DNA from: Clostridiales bacterium
GTDB taxonomy: Bacteria > Bacillota > Clostridia > Christensenellales > Borkfalkiaceae
Direction of reading: 5' to 3'
NCBI GenBank assembly: GCA_015055545.1
Contig: SVHY01000002.1
Location: forward strand, 38,612-102,611
DNA length: 64,000 nucleotides
Numbering within the stretch: position 1 is the first letter of the stretch; every line of letters starts with the position of its first letter. A program made the position numbers and the translations under genes. This document shows positions 15,843 through 24,767 of this stretch, piece after piece. The notes under the pieces were generated by a model. The model ran no database searches. It saw only the letters and a list, made by a program, of their open reading frames with translations, and had not been told where the DNA came from.

Positions 15843-17159
15843 GTGCTGATTTATGTTTGTTTATTTGCGCTTGGGTGCGGCGGTATATTGTTTGAAAAGT
15901 ACGCCAAGCTTGACAAACAGTTTAAACGCGTAATCGTTTGCAGCGTTATGTTTCTCGCGCTCTTTTTTACGTTTGCGCTCCGCCATCAATGCATGGGGAT
16001 TGATTTGCGTTATCAAGACCCGAAAACGGGGTATTTGCGTTCTTTCGAACTGATTACGGGTATGCCTTTGAAAAAGGTTCTCTTTATGGAGAGTTATCAA
16101 AACTACGAACGCGGTTATATCATTTTCAACAAGCTCGTAGGCATGATTAACCCTAGCCGTCAATTCTTTATGGCGTGTTGCGCGTTCTGCTGTGTCGCGC
16201 CCGTAGCTTGGACGATTTATAAGCGTAGCGAATCGCCTGCGTTCTCGTTCGTCGTATACATGGGTATACCCTATTTCCTTTGCCTCTTTTCCACCTTGCG
16301 CCAAGCGATAGCGGTAGGCATTTGTTTTTTGGCGTTTTCTTGCGTGCAGGGTAAAAGACCACTGCTCTTTACCGCGCTCGTTTTCCTTGCGAGCACCTTC
16401 CATGGTACGGCACTTTTGTTCTTGGTGGTATATCCCGCGTATCACGTGCGCTTGTCTATTAATTTGCGCTGGGTGTCGCTGTTCGCTTTGCCGTTCGTGT
16501 ATTTGCACGCAAATATTTTAATAGAATATGCATCTATGTTTATTACACAAGTATCCGTAGGCGAAGGCACAGGCGCAATTAATCTGTTTTTGATTTTCTG
16601 TGCGATTTATGCGTTTTGTATTACGCTTCAAAAAAACGGCGGTGTAAAAAAACGCGGTTATCGAAATATGCTTTTGAACAAAGACGACGAAATACCCAAA
16701 CAGCAAGGCTATTTGAATATTTTTTGGATCGCGTGTGCCATGCAAGCGTTCAGCGGTGTGGACAGCTTGGCAATGCGTATGGCGCATTATTATATGATTA
16801 TTCTCGTGCTTTTGTTGCCGTCGCTTATTATGCATTTGCCCAAAGGTAAACTGATACTCATTAAAGACGAGTCGGAAAAGCCGAAAGAAACGGCATTGCA
16901 AATGGTCGCAAGGCTTATGGACGGAAGAGAATACGTGCAAAGTAAATGCCGCCCTCTTACACGCGCAGTTGCAAGGCTCGGACGTTTTTTCGTGGATAAC
17001 AAACCCGTCCGTAAAACCTTGGCTTTCTGGCGCGACCATAAGAAGACGATTTTGCTTTGGTTTATCGTCCTTTGTTTCGTTCTTTCGGGACTTGACGGAC
17101 TCGCGCATACTTATTGGTCGATGTCTTATCCCTATTATTTCTTCTGGCAGGCGGTATGA
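15843..17159 (+). CDS. EpsG-type polysaccharide polymerase
   Basis: This is a 438-residue protein with about ten membrane helices. TLRQAIAVGICFLAF followed by ASTFHGTALLFL is the signature pair of EpsG/Wzy-like proteins that join repeat units at the outer face of the membrane. The start is a GTG at 15843 with AAGGAGGGAG 4 bases upstream. A basic cytoplasmic loop (about 335-385) is longer than usual. Its stop overlaps the next ATG, so the two genes are translationally coupled. Confidence 0.75.
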   Translation: MLIYVCLFALGCGGILFEKYAKLDKQFKRVIVCSVMFLALFFTFALRHQCMGIDLRYQDPKTGYLRSFELITGMPLKKVLFMESYQNYERGYIIFNKLVGMINPSRQFFMACCAFCCVAPVAWTIYKRSESPAFSFVVYMGIPYFLCLFSTLRQAIAVGICFLAFSCVQGKRPLLFTALVFLASTFHGTALLFLVVYPAYHVRLSINLRWVSLFALPFVYLHANILIEYASMFITQVSVGEGTGAINLFLIFCAIYAFCITLQKNGGVKKRGYRNMLLNKDDEIPKQQGYLNIFWIACAMQAFSGVDSLAMRMAHYYMIILVLLLPSLIMHLPKGKLILIKDESEKPKETALQMVARLMDGREYVQSKCRPLTRAVARLGRFFVDNKPVRKTLAFWRDHKKTILLWFIVLCFVLSGLDGLAHTYWSMSYPYYFFWQAV

Positions 17160-18358
17160 GGAATATGAGAATAGCGCAAATTAACGTATCCCATTACGGA
17201 AGTACGGGCAAAATCATGCTCCAAATTGCCGACCAAGCAAGAGCGCGCGGACACGAATGTAAAACGTTTTCCCGCGCTTGGAAAAATCAGGCTTTGCCCA
17301 GTAGCGAACACGCGTTTGTCGGTTCGCATTTTGCCAACGGCGTACACCATATTTTCGCGGCGATTACGGGCAAGAACGAAGAATATTCCAAAAAGGGTAC
17401 GAAAAAACTCGTTAAGATTTTAGAAAACTACCAGCCCGACGTGTTGCATTTACACAACCTGCACGGCTGGTTTATCCATTTACCGACGTTGTTTGCGTAT
17501 ATCAAAAAAAGCGGTGTGCGCGTTGTGTGGACGTTGCACGATTGCTGGGCGTTCACAGGGCACTGTCCGTATTTTGATATGGTAGATTGCAAAAAATGGA
17601 CGACGGGCTGTTTCGATTGTCCGCAGTATAAAGCGTATCCGAATAATTTCGTGGACAGCTCCAAGCGTTCGTACGCCAAGAAAAAAGAATGGTTTTTGGG
17701 CGTAATGGATATGACAATTGTTACGCCGTCTAAATGGCTTGCCGATTTAGTCAAACGCTCCTTTTTAAAGGATTATAACGTCCAAGTTATCAACAACGGG
17801 ATCGACTTGTCCGTTTTTCGTCCCCGCGAAAGCGATTTTCGCGTGCGATACGGTTTGCAAGATAAATACATCCTGCTTTGCGTAGCGTTTGCTTGGGGGA
17901 AACGCAAGGGTTTGGACGTTCTTATCGAGCTTTCCAAACACCTTGATAAACGTTATCAAATCGTGCTTGTGGGCACGAGCGAGAACACGGAAAAACAGCT
18001 TTCGGGCAATATTATTAGTATCCGTAAAACGCAAAACCAAACGGAGCTTGCAGAGATTTACAGCGCGGCAGATTTGTTCGTGAATCCCACGCGCGAAGAA
18101 AATTTCCCGACGGTGAACATTGAATCGCTTGCTTGCGGTACGCCCGTGTTGACGTTCAAAACAGGCGGCAGTCCCGAAGTGATCGACGAAACGTGCGGGG
18201 CGGTCGTGGATAAAGACGATATTGACGCAATGCAGAAAGAAATAGAGCGTATCTGCGCTGAAAAACCGTATACGAGCGGGGCATGTACGAGTCGAGCGCA
18301 AATTTTTGATAAAAACGACAAGTTCAACGAATACGTGGATTTGTACGAAAGGGAATAA
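17156..18358 (+). CDS. Family 4 glycosyltransferase
   Basis: This is a 400-residue GT-B enzyme. It has the donor-site pattern of GT4: VTPSKWLADLVK, NNGIDLSVFRP, AFAWGKRKGLDVLIEL and AADLFVNPTREENFPTVNIE. HLHNLHGWFIHLP and WTLHDCWAFTGHCPYFDM are typical of the WcaC/colanic-acid type group. It is a close paralogue of the gene at 29324-30520, with patches of near-identical DNA. The start at 17156 (ATGA overlap with the polymerase) is preferred; ATG 17165 is possible. Confidence 0.85.
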   Translation: MRNMRIAQINVSHYGSTGKIMLQIADQARARGHECKTFSRAWKNQALPSSEHAFVGSHFANGVHHIFAAITGKNEEYSKKGTKKLVKILENYQPDVLHLHNLHGWFIHLPTLFAYIKKSGVRVVWTLHDCWAFTGHCPYFDMVDCKKWTTGCFDCPQYKAYPNNFVDSSKRSYAKKKEWFLGVMDMTIVTPSKWLADLVKRSFLKDYNVQVINNGIDLSVFRPRESDFRVRYGLQDKYILLCVAFAWGKRKGLDVLIELSKHLDKRYQIVLVGTSENTEKQLSGNIISIRKTQNQTELAEIYSAADLFVNPTREENFPTVNIESLACGTPVLTFKTGGSPEVIDETCGAVVDKDDIDAMQKEIERICAEKPYTSGACTSRAQIFDKNDKFNEYVDLYERE

Positions 18359-19681
18359 ATGACGGAAAATAAAGTAGTCAAAAACGCTACTTGGATTATT
18401 GCGTGTAAAATCGTCCAAGTGCTTTTAAATCTCGTCGTCACAATGATGACGGCACGTTATCTCGGACCGTCCGGTTACGGGCTAGTTAACTACGCCGCGT
18501 CGGTGGTGGCGTTCGTTTCACCGATTATGCAGCTTGGTTTTAATTCGGTGCTCGTGCAAGAACTTATCAATTATCCCGAAGAAGAGGGAAAAACGCTCGG
18601 CACAGCGCTTTCCACCAGCTTGCTCTCGTCCGCGTTTTGTATCGTGGGCGTAGTGGCGTTCGTGTCCGTTGCCAACGCAGGCGAGAAAGCCACGCTTATC
18701 GTGTGCGCGCTGTATGCGATACAACTCGTCTTTTCCGCACTTGAACTCGTGCAATATTGGTTCCAAGCCAAGCTCAAATCCAAATACACGTCGCTCGTTA
18801 TGCTCGCCGCATACGTCGTCGTTTCAGCGTACCGCATTTTCTTGCTGATAAGTGGTCTGAGCATTTACTGGTTTGCAATATCCCAAGCGCTCGATTATGC
18901 CATTATCGCGTTTTCATTGCTTGTGATTTATAAACGGTTAGGCAATCAAAAGCTTGCGTTTTCAGGCGCAACGCTTAGGCGCATGTTCAAAAAGAGCCGT
19001 TATTACATCGTTTCCAACTTGATGATAGTGATTTTTGCGCAAACGGACAGAATCATGTTAAAGCTGATGATAGACGACGCGGCAACGGGTTACTATTCGG
19101 CGGCGGTCACGTGCGCGGGTTTGACGGGGTTTGTGTTTACGGCGATTATCGACTCCGCGCGCCCGTCCGTTTTTGAGAGCAAGAAAACGGGCGTGGGCTT
19201 TGAAAAGAACGTTTGTGCGCTATATTCGGTGATTATTTACTTATCCTTGCTTCAAAGCTTGTTCATATCCCTGCTTTCTCCGATAATCGTAAAAATATTA
19301 TACGGCAGTGCGTACACGCCGACGGTTAGCGTACTTCGCGTCGTCGTTTGGTATACGACTTTTGCGTATTTAGGATCGGTTAGGAACGTCTGGATTTTAG
19401 CGGAAGGCAAGGAAAAATACCTTTGGATACTCAACCTTTCGGGCGCAACGCTTAACGTCGCTTTGAACGCGATTTTCATTCCCGTATGGGGAATTATGGG
19501 CGCGGCGGTTGCCTCGCTCGTTACGCAAATTTTCACGAACGTAGCGCTCAATTTCATCGTTTGGCCCATGCGCCGAACGAATGTACTTATGCTCAAAGCG
19601 CTCAACCCCAAGCTTCTACTTAGCATGGCGAAATCGCTCAAAGGCAATAAACAATCGGAGGAAGAAAGTGAGAAAAATTGA
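18359..19681 (+). CDS. Polysaccharide flippase (MOP superfamily, Wzx-like)
   Basis: This is a 440-residue integral membrane protein with about 12-14 helices. The N-terminal NATWIIACKIVQVLLNL and ARYLGPSGYGLVNYAAS are characteristic of Wzx flippases, which move lipid-linked repeat units across the membrane. Its ATG follows the preceding stop directly. It is one of two flippases in the window and belongs with the EpsG-type polymerase of the first cluster. Confidence 0.85.
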   Translation: MTENKVVKNATWIIACKIVQVLLNLVVTMMTARYLGPSGYGLVNYAASVVAFVSPIMQLGFNSVLVQELINYPEEEGKTLGTALSTSLLSSAFCIVGVVAFVSVANAGEKATLIVCALYAIQLVFSALELVQYWFQAKLKSKYTSLVMLAAYVVVSAYRIFLLISGLSIYWFAISQALDYAIIAFSLLVIYKRLGNQKLAFSGATLRRMFKKSRYYIVSNLMIVIFAQTDRIMLKLMIDDAATGYYSAAVTCAGLTGFVFTAIIDSARPSVFESKKTGVGFEKNVCALYSVIIYLSLLQSLFISLLSPIIVKILYGSAYTPTVSVLRVVVWYTTFAYLGSVRNVWILAEGKEKYLWILNLSGATLNVALNAIFIPVWGIMGAAVASLVTQIFTNVALNFIVWPMRRTNVLMLKALNPKLLLSMAKSLKGNKQSEEESEKN

Positions 19682-20477
19682 AACCGTTGACGAGTTGAAA
19701 AAAATCGAACTGGATATCTTGTTGTATTTTTCCCAGTTTTGCGAAAAACACGGTTTGCGTTATTTTTTAGCGTACGGCACGCTCATCGGTGCAGTCCGTC
19801 ATCAAGGCTTTATCCCTTGGGACGACGATATCGACATACAAATGCCGCGCGAAGATTATAATAAGCTCATAGAGCTTTACGAAAAAGAAAACACCAACGT
19901 GCGTTACGAACTCGTTTCGCCCGAGCAAAAGCGTTCCCGTCATTCGATAGTCAAAATTATCGACAATAAAACGGTGAAATACGAGAACTACATGAAAAAG
20001 GGCGACGAGCCCTTGGGCGTAGATATCGATATTTTCCCTGTGGACGGCTTGCCCGCAAACGACGCGGATTATAAGGCTTGGTTTCAAGAAATCCACAAAC
20101 TGTATTTGCAGTTTTTATACGCTTGCCGTGCACCCATGAAAGGGGGCAAGTTTAAGGTGAACGCATATATTGCGCTCAAAAAGCTGATTACGCCGAGCAA
20201 GAAAAAAATATTGCGCAAGGCAAAAGCCTTGCACGATAAATACCCGTATGAAACTTGCGAATTCGTCGGTTCGGTAGAAACGTGGGTGGAAGGGGAAGAA
20301 AACAAATTACGCAAGGAGTGGTTTGAAGAAAGCGTGGACTTGTCCTTTGAAGGGCATACGTTCAAAGCCCCCAAAGCCTATCACGAAATTTTAACCGCGC
20401 TCTACGGCGATTATATGCAGCTCCCGCCCGAAGACAAACGTGCGCCGCACCACGTCAACCAAACGTACTGGAAATAA
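19668..20477 (+). CDS. LicD family phosphotransferase
   Basis: This is a 269-residue protein of the LicD/fukutin nucleotidyltransferase fold, which transfers phosphocholine or other phospho-alcohols onto glycans. YGTLIGAVRHQGFIPWDDDI (about residues 35-54) holds the metal-binding Asp residues, with DIDIFPVDGLP further on. The start is GTG 19668 after GGAGGAAG and overlaps the flippase gene by 14 bases. It suggests that the glycan of the first cluster carries a phospho-substituent. Confidence 0.83.
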   Translation: MRKIETVDELKKIELDILLYFSQFCEKHGLRYFLAYGTLIGAVRHQGFIPWDDDIDIQMPREDYNKLIELYEKENTNVRYELVSPEQKRSRHSIVKIIDNKTVKYENYMKKGDEPLGVDIDIFPVDGLPANDADYKAWFQEIHKLYLQFLYACRAPMKGGKFKVNAYIALKKLITPSKKKILRKAKALHDKYPYETCEFVGSVETWVEGEENKLRKEWFEESVDLSFEGHTFKAPKAYHEILTALYGDYMQLPPEDKRAPHHVNQTYWK

Positions 20478-20478
20478 G

Positions 20479-20506
20479 AAAATCCCGAACCGCAGTTCGG
20501 GATTTT
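20479..20506. terminator. Bidirectional intrinsic terminator
   Basis: Perfect 12-bp arms (AAAATCCCGAAC and GTTCGGGATTTT) around CGCA. It lies between the convergent licD-like and PAP2 genes and can serve both. Confidence 0.88.
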
Positions 20507-20509
20507 ATC

Positions 20510-21025
20510 TTAAATAAAAAACGAGGGTATGCCAAATATAAGTCCAAGCCCCGCGCCGAAAAGCAGGTCGGACGGATAATGTAGCCCAAGCGCAAACCGC
20601 GTGTAGGCAAGCAGTATGCTGCAAAGATATAAGGGTATGCCCGTCCAAGGGAAATACGCACAAAAAAGCGTAGCGATGACGAACGCGCTTGCTAAATGCC
20701 GACTGGGAAACGATTCGTTTTCCCCGTCCGTTTTTTTAAGGAGCGGCGTGATATTTGCACCGCTCGTTTGATAGGGGCGGGGCTTGTGGATAAGCCGCCG
20801 CAAAAGCGTAACCGTCGCCAAGCACGCAATAGGTAATGCAAACGTTTTGATATACCTACGCGCGCCGCGGAAGTATATAAAAGTAAGCGCAATCAACGCG
20901 GCGTAAGCGAGCATAAAAGAAACCGTCGCAACGCCGTTAAAAAGCACGAGTGCGCGTTTCAGCTTGGGGCGTTTTTGATAAAACGCCGACTGTTTTTCGT
21001 AAACGGTTTTATAATCGTAAGCCAT
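20510..21025 (-). CDS. PAP2 family membrane phosphatase
   Basis: This is a 171-residue membrane protein with the three phosphatase motifs: RRLIHKPRP (about 75-83), SFPSRH (about 104-109; the usual PSGH has Arg for Gly) and RFALGLHYPSDLLFG near the end. Family members such as BcrC remove phosphate from undecaprenyl pyrophosphate, which would recycle the carrier used by the glycan clusters on either side, but a phosphatidylglycerophosphatase role is also possible. The ATG at 21025 is chosen because an extended -10 box lies 6 bases upstream; there is no ribosome binding site. Confidence 0.8.
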   Translation of the reverse strand: MAYDYKTVYEKQSAFYQKRPKLKRALVLFNGVATVSFMLAYAALIALTFIYFRGARRYIKTFALPIACLATVTLLRRLIHKPRPYQTSGANITPLLKKTDGENESFPSRHLASAFVIATLFCAYFPWTGIPLYLCSILLAYTRFALGLHYPSDLLFGAGLGLIFGIPSFFI

Positions 21026-21031
21026 AAAACA

Positions 21032-21040
21032 AGTATACCA
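21032..21040 (-). promoter_or_regulatory. Extended -10 promoter of the PAP2 gene, leaderless arrangement
   Basis: TGG-TATACT on the minus strand ends 6 bases before the ATG. The -35 region (TTGTAT, 17 bases upstream) is poor, as expected for an extended -10 promoter. Confidence 0.5.
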
Positions 21041-21068
21041 CAAATTTAGGCGAAATACAAATATTTTA

Positions 21069-21099
21069 GCGCCCTTTGGGAAACTTTCCCAAAGGGCGC
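21069..21099 (-). terminator. Hairpin after the EF-G-like gene
   Basis: A perfect hairpin with GCGCCCTTTGGGAA arms lies 27 bases past the stop of the leftward EF-G-like gene. The T-run after it is broken (TAAAATATTT), so it is a fair rather than strong terminator. Confidence 0.6.
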
Positions 21100-21125
21100 G
21101 TAAGCATAATGCATAATCGTTTGCG

Positions 21126-23183
21126 TTATTCCTTCTTCGCAGCCTCTACGATTTTATCCACGAGCATAAAGGGTACGTCCTCATAGCCAAGGAATTCGGA
21201 AACGAACTTCCCGCTGCCGCGTGTAAGCGAACGTAATTCCATGGTATATTCCATAATCTCCGCCAAAGGCACTTCCGCGGTGATAATGGAATTTTCGCCT
21301 TCGGTATCCGTGCCCATGATCCGACCGCGCCGCTTGTTGATATCGCCCATAACGTCGCCCAGATAATCGCTGGGCACGGCGATCTTCAAACGGTGGATAG
21401 GTTCAAGCAAGACGGGCGTAGCTTTTTTCAAACCTTCTTTAAAGGCGATTGCCGCCGCCATTTTAAAGGACAGTTCGTTAGAGTCAACGTCGTGATAACT
21501 TCCATCGTACAACACGGCTTTTACGCCCACTACGGGATAACCCGCCAAAGGACCGTTTTCCATACATTCGCGCAAACCTTTTTCAACGGCAGGGAAGTAG
21601 TTCTTGGGGACAGCGCCGCCTACCACTTCTTCTTCAAATACGAAATCTTCATCGGCAGGCGAGAAACGGATTTTTACGTGCCCGTATTGACCGTGGCCGC
21701 CCGATTGTTTCTTGTGCTTACCTTCCGCGTCCGAATTGCCGCGAATGGTTTCGCGATACGCAATCTTGGGTGAGCTCAATTTCATATCCACACCGTAACG
21801 GGATTTCACTTTCTTCACAAGCGTTTCGAGTTGCACGTCGCCTTGCCCGCCCAAAAGCATTTCCGCCGTTTCGGCGTTCTTTTCGATGGAGAACGTGTAA
21901 TCTTCTTCTCTAAGTTTCGCAAGCCCCGCAAAAACCTTGTCTTCTTCGCCTTTCTTTTCCGCGGCAACCGCCATAAACAGAGTAGGTTTGGGGAAGTGGA
22001 TAGGGGTAAAGCGCACTTTTGCGTTGATATCGCAAAGCGTATCGCCCGTGTTGGTGTTGCTCAGCTTATTCACCGCGCCGATATCGCCCGCCGCCAGTTC
22101 GTCTACGGGTTCCATTTTCTTTCCGCGCATCTGATAAATTTGTCCGATGCGTTCTTCCGTTTCCGTGTTCGCGTTCCATACGGTAGAACCGCTCTTTAAA
22201 ACGCCGCGGAAACTCTTCAAATAGGACAGCTTACCCGAATAGGGGTCGATGACCGTCTTAAACACTTGCGCTGCAAACGGAGCGTCTGATACGGTGGGAA
22301 TATTCACGATTTTATCGTTTTGTAAATCGTCAGCAAGCGTATTCATACGTTCGCTCGCTTGGGGCATGTACGTGACGATTTCGTTCAAAAGGTTGATAAC
22401 GCCGCGGTTTTGTAGAGCCGAACCCGCCATGACGGGAATGGTGTTCACGGACGCAATACCAAGACGTATACCGCGAATGGTTTCTTCACGTGTCAAATCA
22501 CCCGTTTCAAAGAACTTATCAAGCAGTACTTCGTCGTTTTCCGCCGCCGTTTCCATAAGGCTGGCTTTCATTTCTTCCACTTGGTCTTTCATGTTCTCGG
22601 GGATAGGAATTTCCTGCGGTCCGCCTTCCTTAAATAAATACGCGCGTTCCTGCAGCGCATTGATACAGCCTTGCATTTTTCCGTTTTCCATAATAGGAAT
22701 TTGGATAGGCGCAAGTTTCCCTGCGTATTTCGCTCTCAGCGCTTGCACGGTACCGAGATAATCAGCGTTTTCCTTATCCATACCGTTAATGAAGATGATA
22801 AGCGGTTTACCCAGTTTCAAGCAATAATCCACGATGGATTGCGCCCCGATCGGCAAAACGCCGTTCGCGCCGATAACCAAGCACGCACCGCCCGCCGCGC
22901 GCAAACCTTCCGCGCGTTCGCCTTCAAAATCGTAATAACCGGGCAGGTCGAGCAAATTGACTTTTACGTCTTTCCATATTAAATAAGAACAAGAAGTGTA
23001 AATAGACATCTTCTTGGCTTTTTCCAATTCATCAAAATCGGAAACGGTCGTCCCGTCGGGCACTTTGCCCTGTCTGTCGATAGCGCCACCGTTAAAGAGC
23101 ATAGCTTCGCAAAGAGTGGTTTTCCCTTCGCCGCTGTGTCCCACGATGGCAATGTTACGGATGTTTTCGCTTTGTACGTTCAT
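21126..23183 (-). CDS. EF-G-like translational GTPase (EF-G2 type)
   Basis: This 685-residue protein has the five-domain layout of elongation factor G but is a paralogue of it. G1 is GHSGEGKTT (about 15-23), G3 is DLPGYYDF where EF-G has DTPGHVDF, so the catalytic His is a Tyr, and G4 is NGMD instead of NKMD. Tyr at the His position is known in EF-G-like family members; the Gly for Lys in G4 is less expected. Domain IV contains GGHGQYGHVKI. It is probably a ribosome-associated GTPase with altered hydrolysis. AGGGGG lies 10 bases before the ATG, and repeat C lies in the leader. Confidence 0.88.
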   Translation of the reverse strand: MNVQSENIRNIAIVGHSGEGKTTLCEAMLFNGGAIDRQGKVPDGTTVSDFDELEKAKKMSIYTSCSYLIWKDVKVNLLDLPGYYDFEGERAEGLRAAGGACLVIGANGVLPIGAQSIVDYCLKLGKPLIIFINGMDKENADYLGTVQALRAKYAGKLAPIQIPIMENGKMQGCINALQERAYLFKEGGPQEIPIPENMKDQVEEMKASLMETAAENDEVLLDKFFETGDLTREETIRGIRLGIASVNTIPVMAGSALQNRGVINLLNEIVTYMPQASERMNTLADDLQNDKIVNIPTVSDAPFAAQVFKTVIDPYSGKLSYLKSFRGVLKSGSTVWNANTETEERIGQIYQMRGKKMEPVDELAAGDIGAVNKLSNTNTGDTLCDINAKVRFTPIHFPKPTLFMAVAAEKKGEEDKVFAGLAKLREEDYTFSIEKNAETAEMLLGGQGDVQLETLVKKVKSRYGVDMKLSSPKIAYRETIRGNSDAEGKHKKQSGGHGQYGHVKIRFSPADEDFVFEEEVVGGAVPKNYFPAVEKGLRECMENGPLAGYPVVGVKAVLYDGSYHDVDSNELSFKMAAAIAFKEGLKKATPVLLEPIHRLKIAVPSDYLGDVMGDINKRRGRIMGTDTEGENSIITAEVPLAEIMEYTMELRSLTRGSGKFVSEFLGYEDVPFMLVDKIVEAAKKE

Positions 23184-23212
23184 AATAATGAACCCCCTAA
23201 ATTAGTTTCTCA

Positions 23213-23379
23213 ATGAATTGTCCTGCGTGAATGAAGTGGGGCAACGCCCCGCAAAATAAGCCCCAAGTAAAGCAACCGCAGGTTGCGCATCACCGCGTTA
23301 GCGGTTATTACGCTATGGCGCATAAACGTGAACCTTGCTTTGGCTATTTCCATTCAGGCAAGTCCTACTTGCAATTCAT
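23213..23379 (-). repeat. Hairpin repeat element, copy C
   Basis: This 167-bp element is bounded by ATGAATTG (23213-23220) and its inverse (23372-23379). Read on the minus strand it starts with ATGAATTG, the palindrome CAAG-TAGGA-CTTG and a TGAATGG unit. The core (23325 to 23242) follows, with hairpins ACCGC-TAAC-GCGGT and GCAACC-TGC-GGTTGC, the linker TTTACTTGGG, and last GGGGC-GTT-GCCCC. The core matches copy B at most positions; arms are conserved and loops differ. It lies in the leader of the EF-G-like gene. The rest of the gap (23380-23506) is A+T-rich with nothing recognisable. Confidence 0.8.
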
Positions 23380-23506
23380 TGATACTATTATACAATACTT
23401 TCGTTCATTTTTCAAGAATTTTAAAGCAACTTTTTCACAAAAAAAGAAATTTTTTTTCAATTTTTCATAAAAAATCAAAATCCGCGCAGAAAAAACCGCT
23501 TTGTTC

Positions 23507-23535
23507 TTGACAATATTTATAAAAAGGGGTATAAT
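23507..23535 (+). promoter_or_regulatory. Consensus promoter of the cysteine desulfurase gene, leaderless arrangement
   Basis: TTGACA (23507-23512) and TATAAT (23530-23535) with a 17-base spacer form a perfect sigma-A consensus. The box ends 7 bases before ATG 23543, and no ribosome binding site fits in that gap. Confidence 0.85.
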
Positions 23536-23542
23536 CATACCT

Positions 23543-24688
23543 ATGAGCGACGTAATTTATTTAGACCACGCGGCAACCACGCCGTTGGATAAAAGAGTGT
23601 TTGAAAAAATGCGCCCGTATTTTTGCGAGTGCTACGGTAACGCCGATTCTCCACACGCTTTGGGCAGAAAAGCGCAAGCGGCGGTGGATGCTGCACGCGA
23701 TTGTGTGGCAGAACTTATCGGAGCAAAGAGTAATGAAATTTATTTCACTTCGGGCGGTACGGAAAGCGATAATTGGGCGATTATAGGTGGCGCACGCGCC
23801 AAACGCGTAGAGGGTAGAACGCAAATTGTTGTATCCACAATCGAACATCACGCCGTATTATCCGCGGTAGAACGGCTGGAAAAAGAGGGCTTTGAAATTG
23901 TGTGGCTTCCCGTGGACGAGGGGGGCATGGTTGCGTTGCAATCTATTCAAGACGCCGTTTCTGATAAAACTGCTATCGTTTGTTTGATGGCAGTCAACAA
24001 CGAAACGGGCGTAAAACAGCCCGTTGAGCAAGCCGCGTCAATCGCCAAGGAGCGCGGCGCGCTGTTTTTCACCGACGCCGTGCAAGCCGCACCGTATATG
24101 CCCATCGACGTCAAGGCTTGGGGCGTGGATTTGTTGAGCTTTTCTTCGCATAAATTTTACGGACCGAAAGGTTGCGGCGTTTTGTATATCCGTAGTGGCG
24201 TTAAAATGGAAAAACTCGTCGGAGGTGGCGAACAGGAACGCGGTATGCGCGGCGGTACGACCAACGTCCCGTTCGTGGTCGGCTTGGCGGAAGCTTATCG
24301 CTTGATTAGAGCGGAAATGCAAGAAAATAACGCCAAATTACAATCGCTTGCGGAAACGTTCATGCAAGAGCTTGCTCCGCTTGACGGCATTATGCGCAAC
24401 GGTGATAAGGCTAACGCGCTCCCGTCTGTGTTGAATTTACGTTTTTCGGGTGTGGAGAACACGTCGCTTTTGTATAATATGGACTTGCAGGGCGTGGCGT
24501 TTGCCGCGGGCAGTGCTTGCGCTAGCGCGTCGGTAAAGCCTAGCCACGTATTGACGGCAATGGGCTTAAACGAAACACAAGCAAAAGAAAGCGTTCGGTT
24601 GAGTTTTGGTAAGGATAATACGTTGGAAGAGGTTACGCGCGTAGCGGCACTTTTAACCGATACGCTGCGCCGTTTACGAAAAAAATAA
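23543..24688 (+). CDS. Cysteine desulfurase, NifS/IscS family
   Basis: This 381-residue PLP enzyme takes sulfur from cysteine for iron-sulfur clusters and thiolation. YLDHAATTPLD opens the protein, HHAV (about 105) stacks on PLP, the Schiff-base lysine is in SSHKFYGPKG (about 200-209), and the active-site cysteine is in GSACAS (about 324-329). The start was set at ATG 23543 from the consensus promoter just upstream; the frame is open to 23501. No IscU or ThiI gene follows; the next gene is a ferredoxin with its own promoter, which needs such clusters. Confidence 0.93.
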   Translation: MSDVIYLDHAATTPLDKRVFEKMRPYFCECYGNADSPHALGRKAQAAVDAARDCVAELIGAKSNEIYFTSGGTESDNWAIIGGARAKRVEGRTQIVVSTIEHHAVLSAVERLEKEGFEIVWLPVDEGGMVALQSIQDAVSDKTAIVCLMAVNNETGVKQPVEQAASIAKERGALFFTDAVQAAPYMPIDVKAWGVDLLSFSSHKFYGPKGCGVLYIRSGVKMEKLVGGGEQERGMRGGTTNVPFVVGLAEAYRLIRAEMQENNAKLQSLAETFMQELAPLDGIMRNGDKANALPSVLNLRFSGVENTSLLYNMDLQGVAFAAGSACASASVKPSHVLTAMGLNETQAKESVRLSFGKDNTLEEVTRVAALLTDTLRRLRKK

Positions 24689-24706
24689 AAAAGTAGCGCA
24701 AAATCC

Positions 24707-24735
24707 TTTACTAATGCAAAAAAAAGTGATATAAT
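24707..24735 (+). promoter_or_regulatory. Promoter of the ferredoxin gene
   Basis: TTTACT (24707-24712) and TATAAT (24730-24735) are 17 bases apart. A leader of about 26 bases with GGAGG (24756-24760) follows. Confidence 0.7.
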
Positions 24736-24767
24736 AAAACCAAGAAAGAAAACGCGGAGGTAATAAA

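Noticed and set aside
23501-23542. A 14-residue N-terminal extension of the cysteine desulfurase
   Set aside because: It would be coded by the promoter itself (TTGACA 23507, TATAAT 23530), so it cannot be on the transcript.
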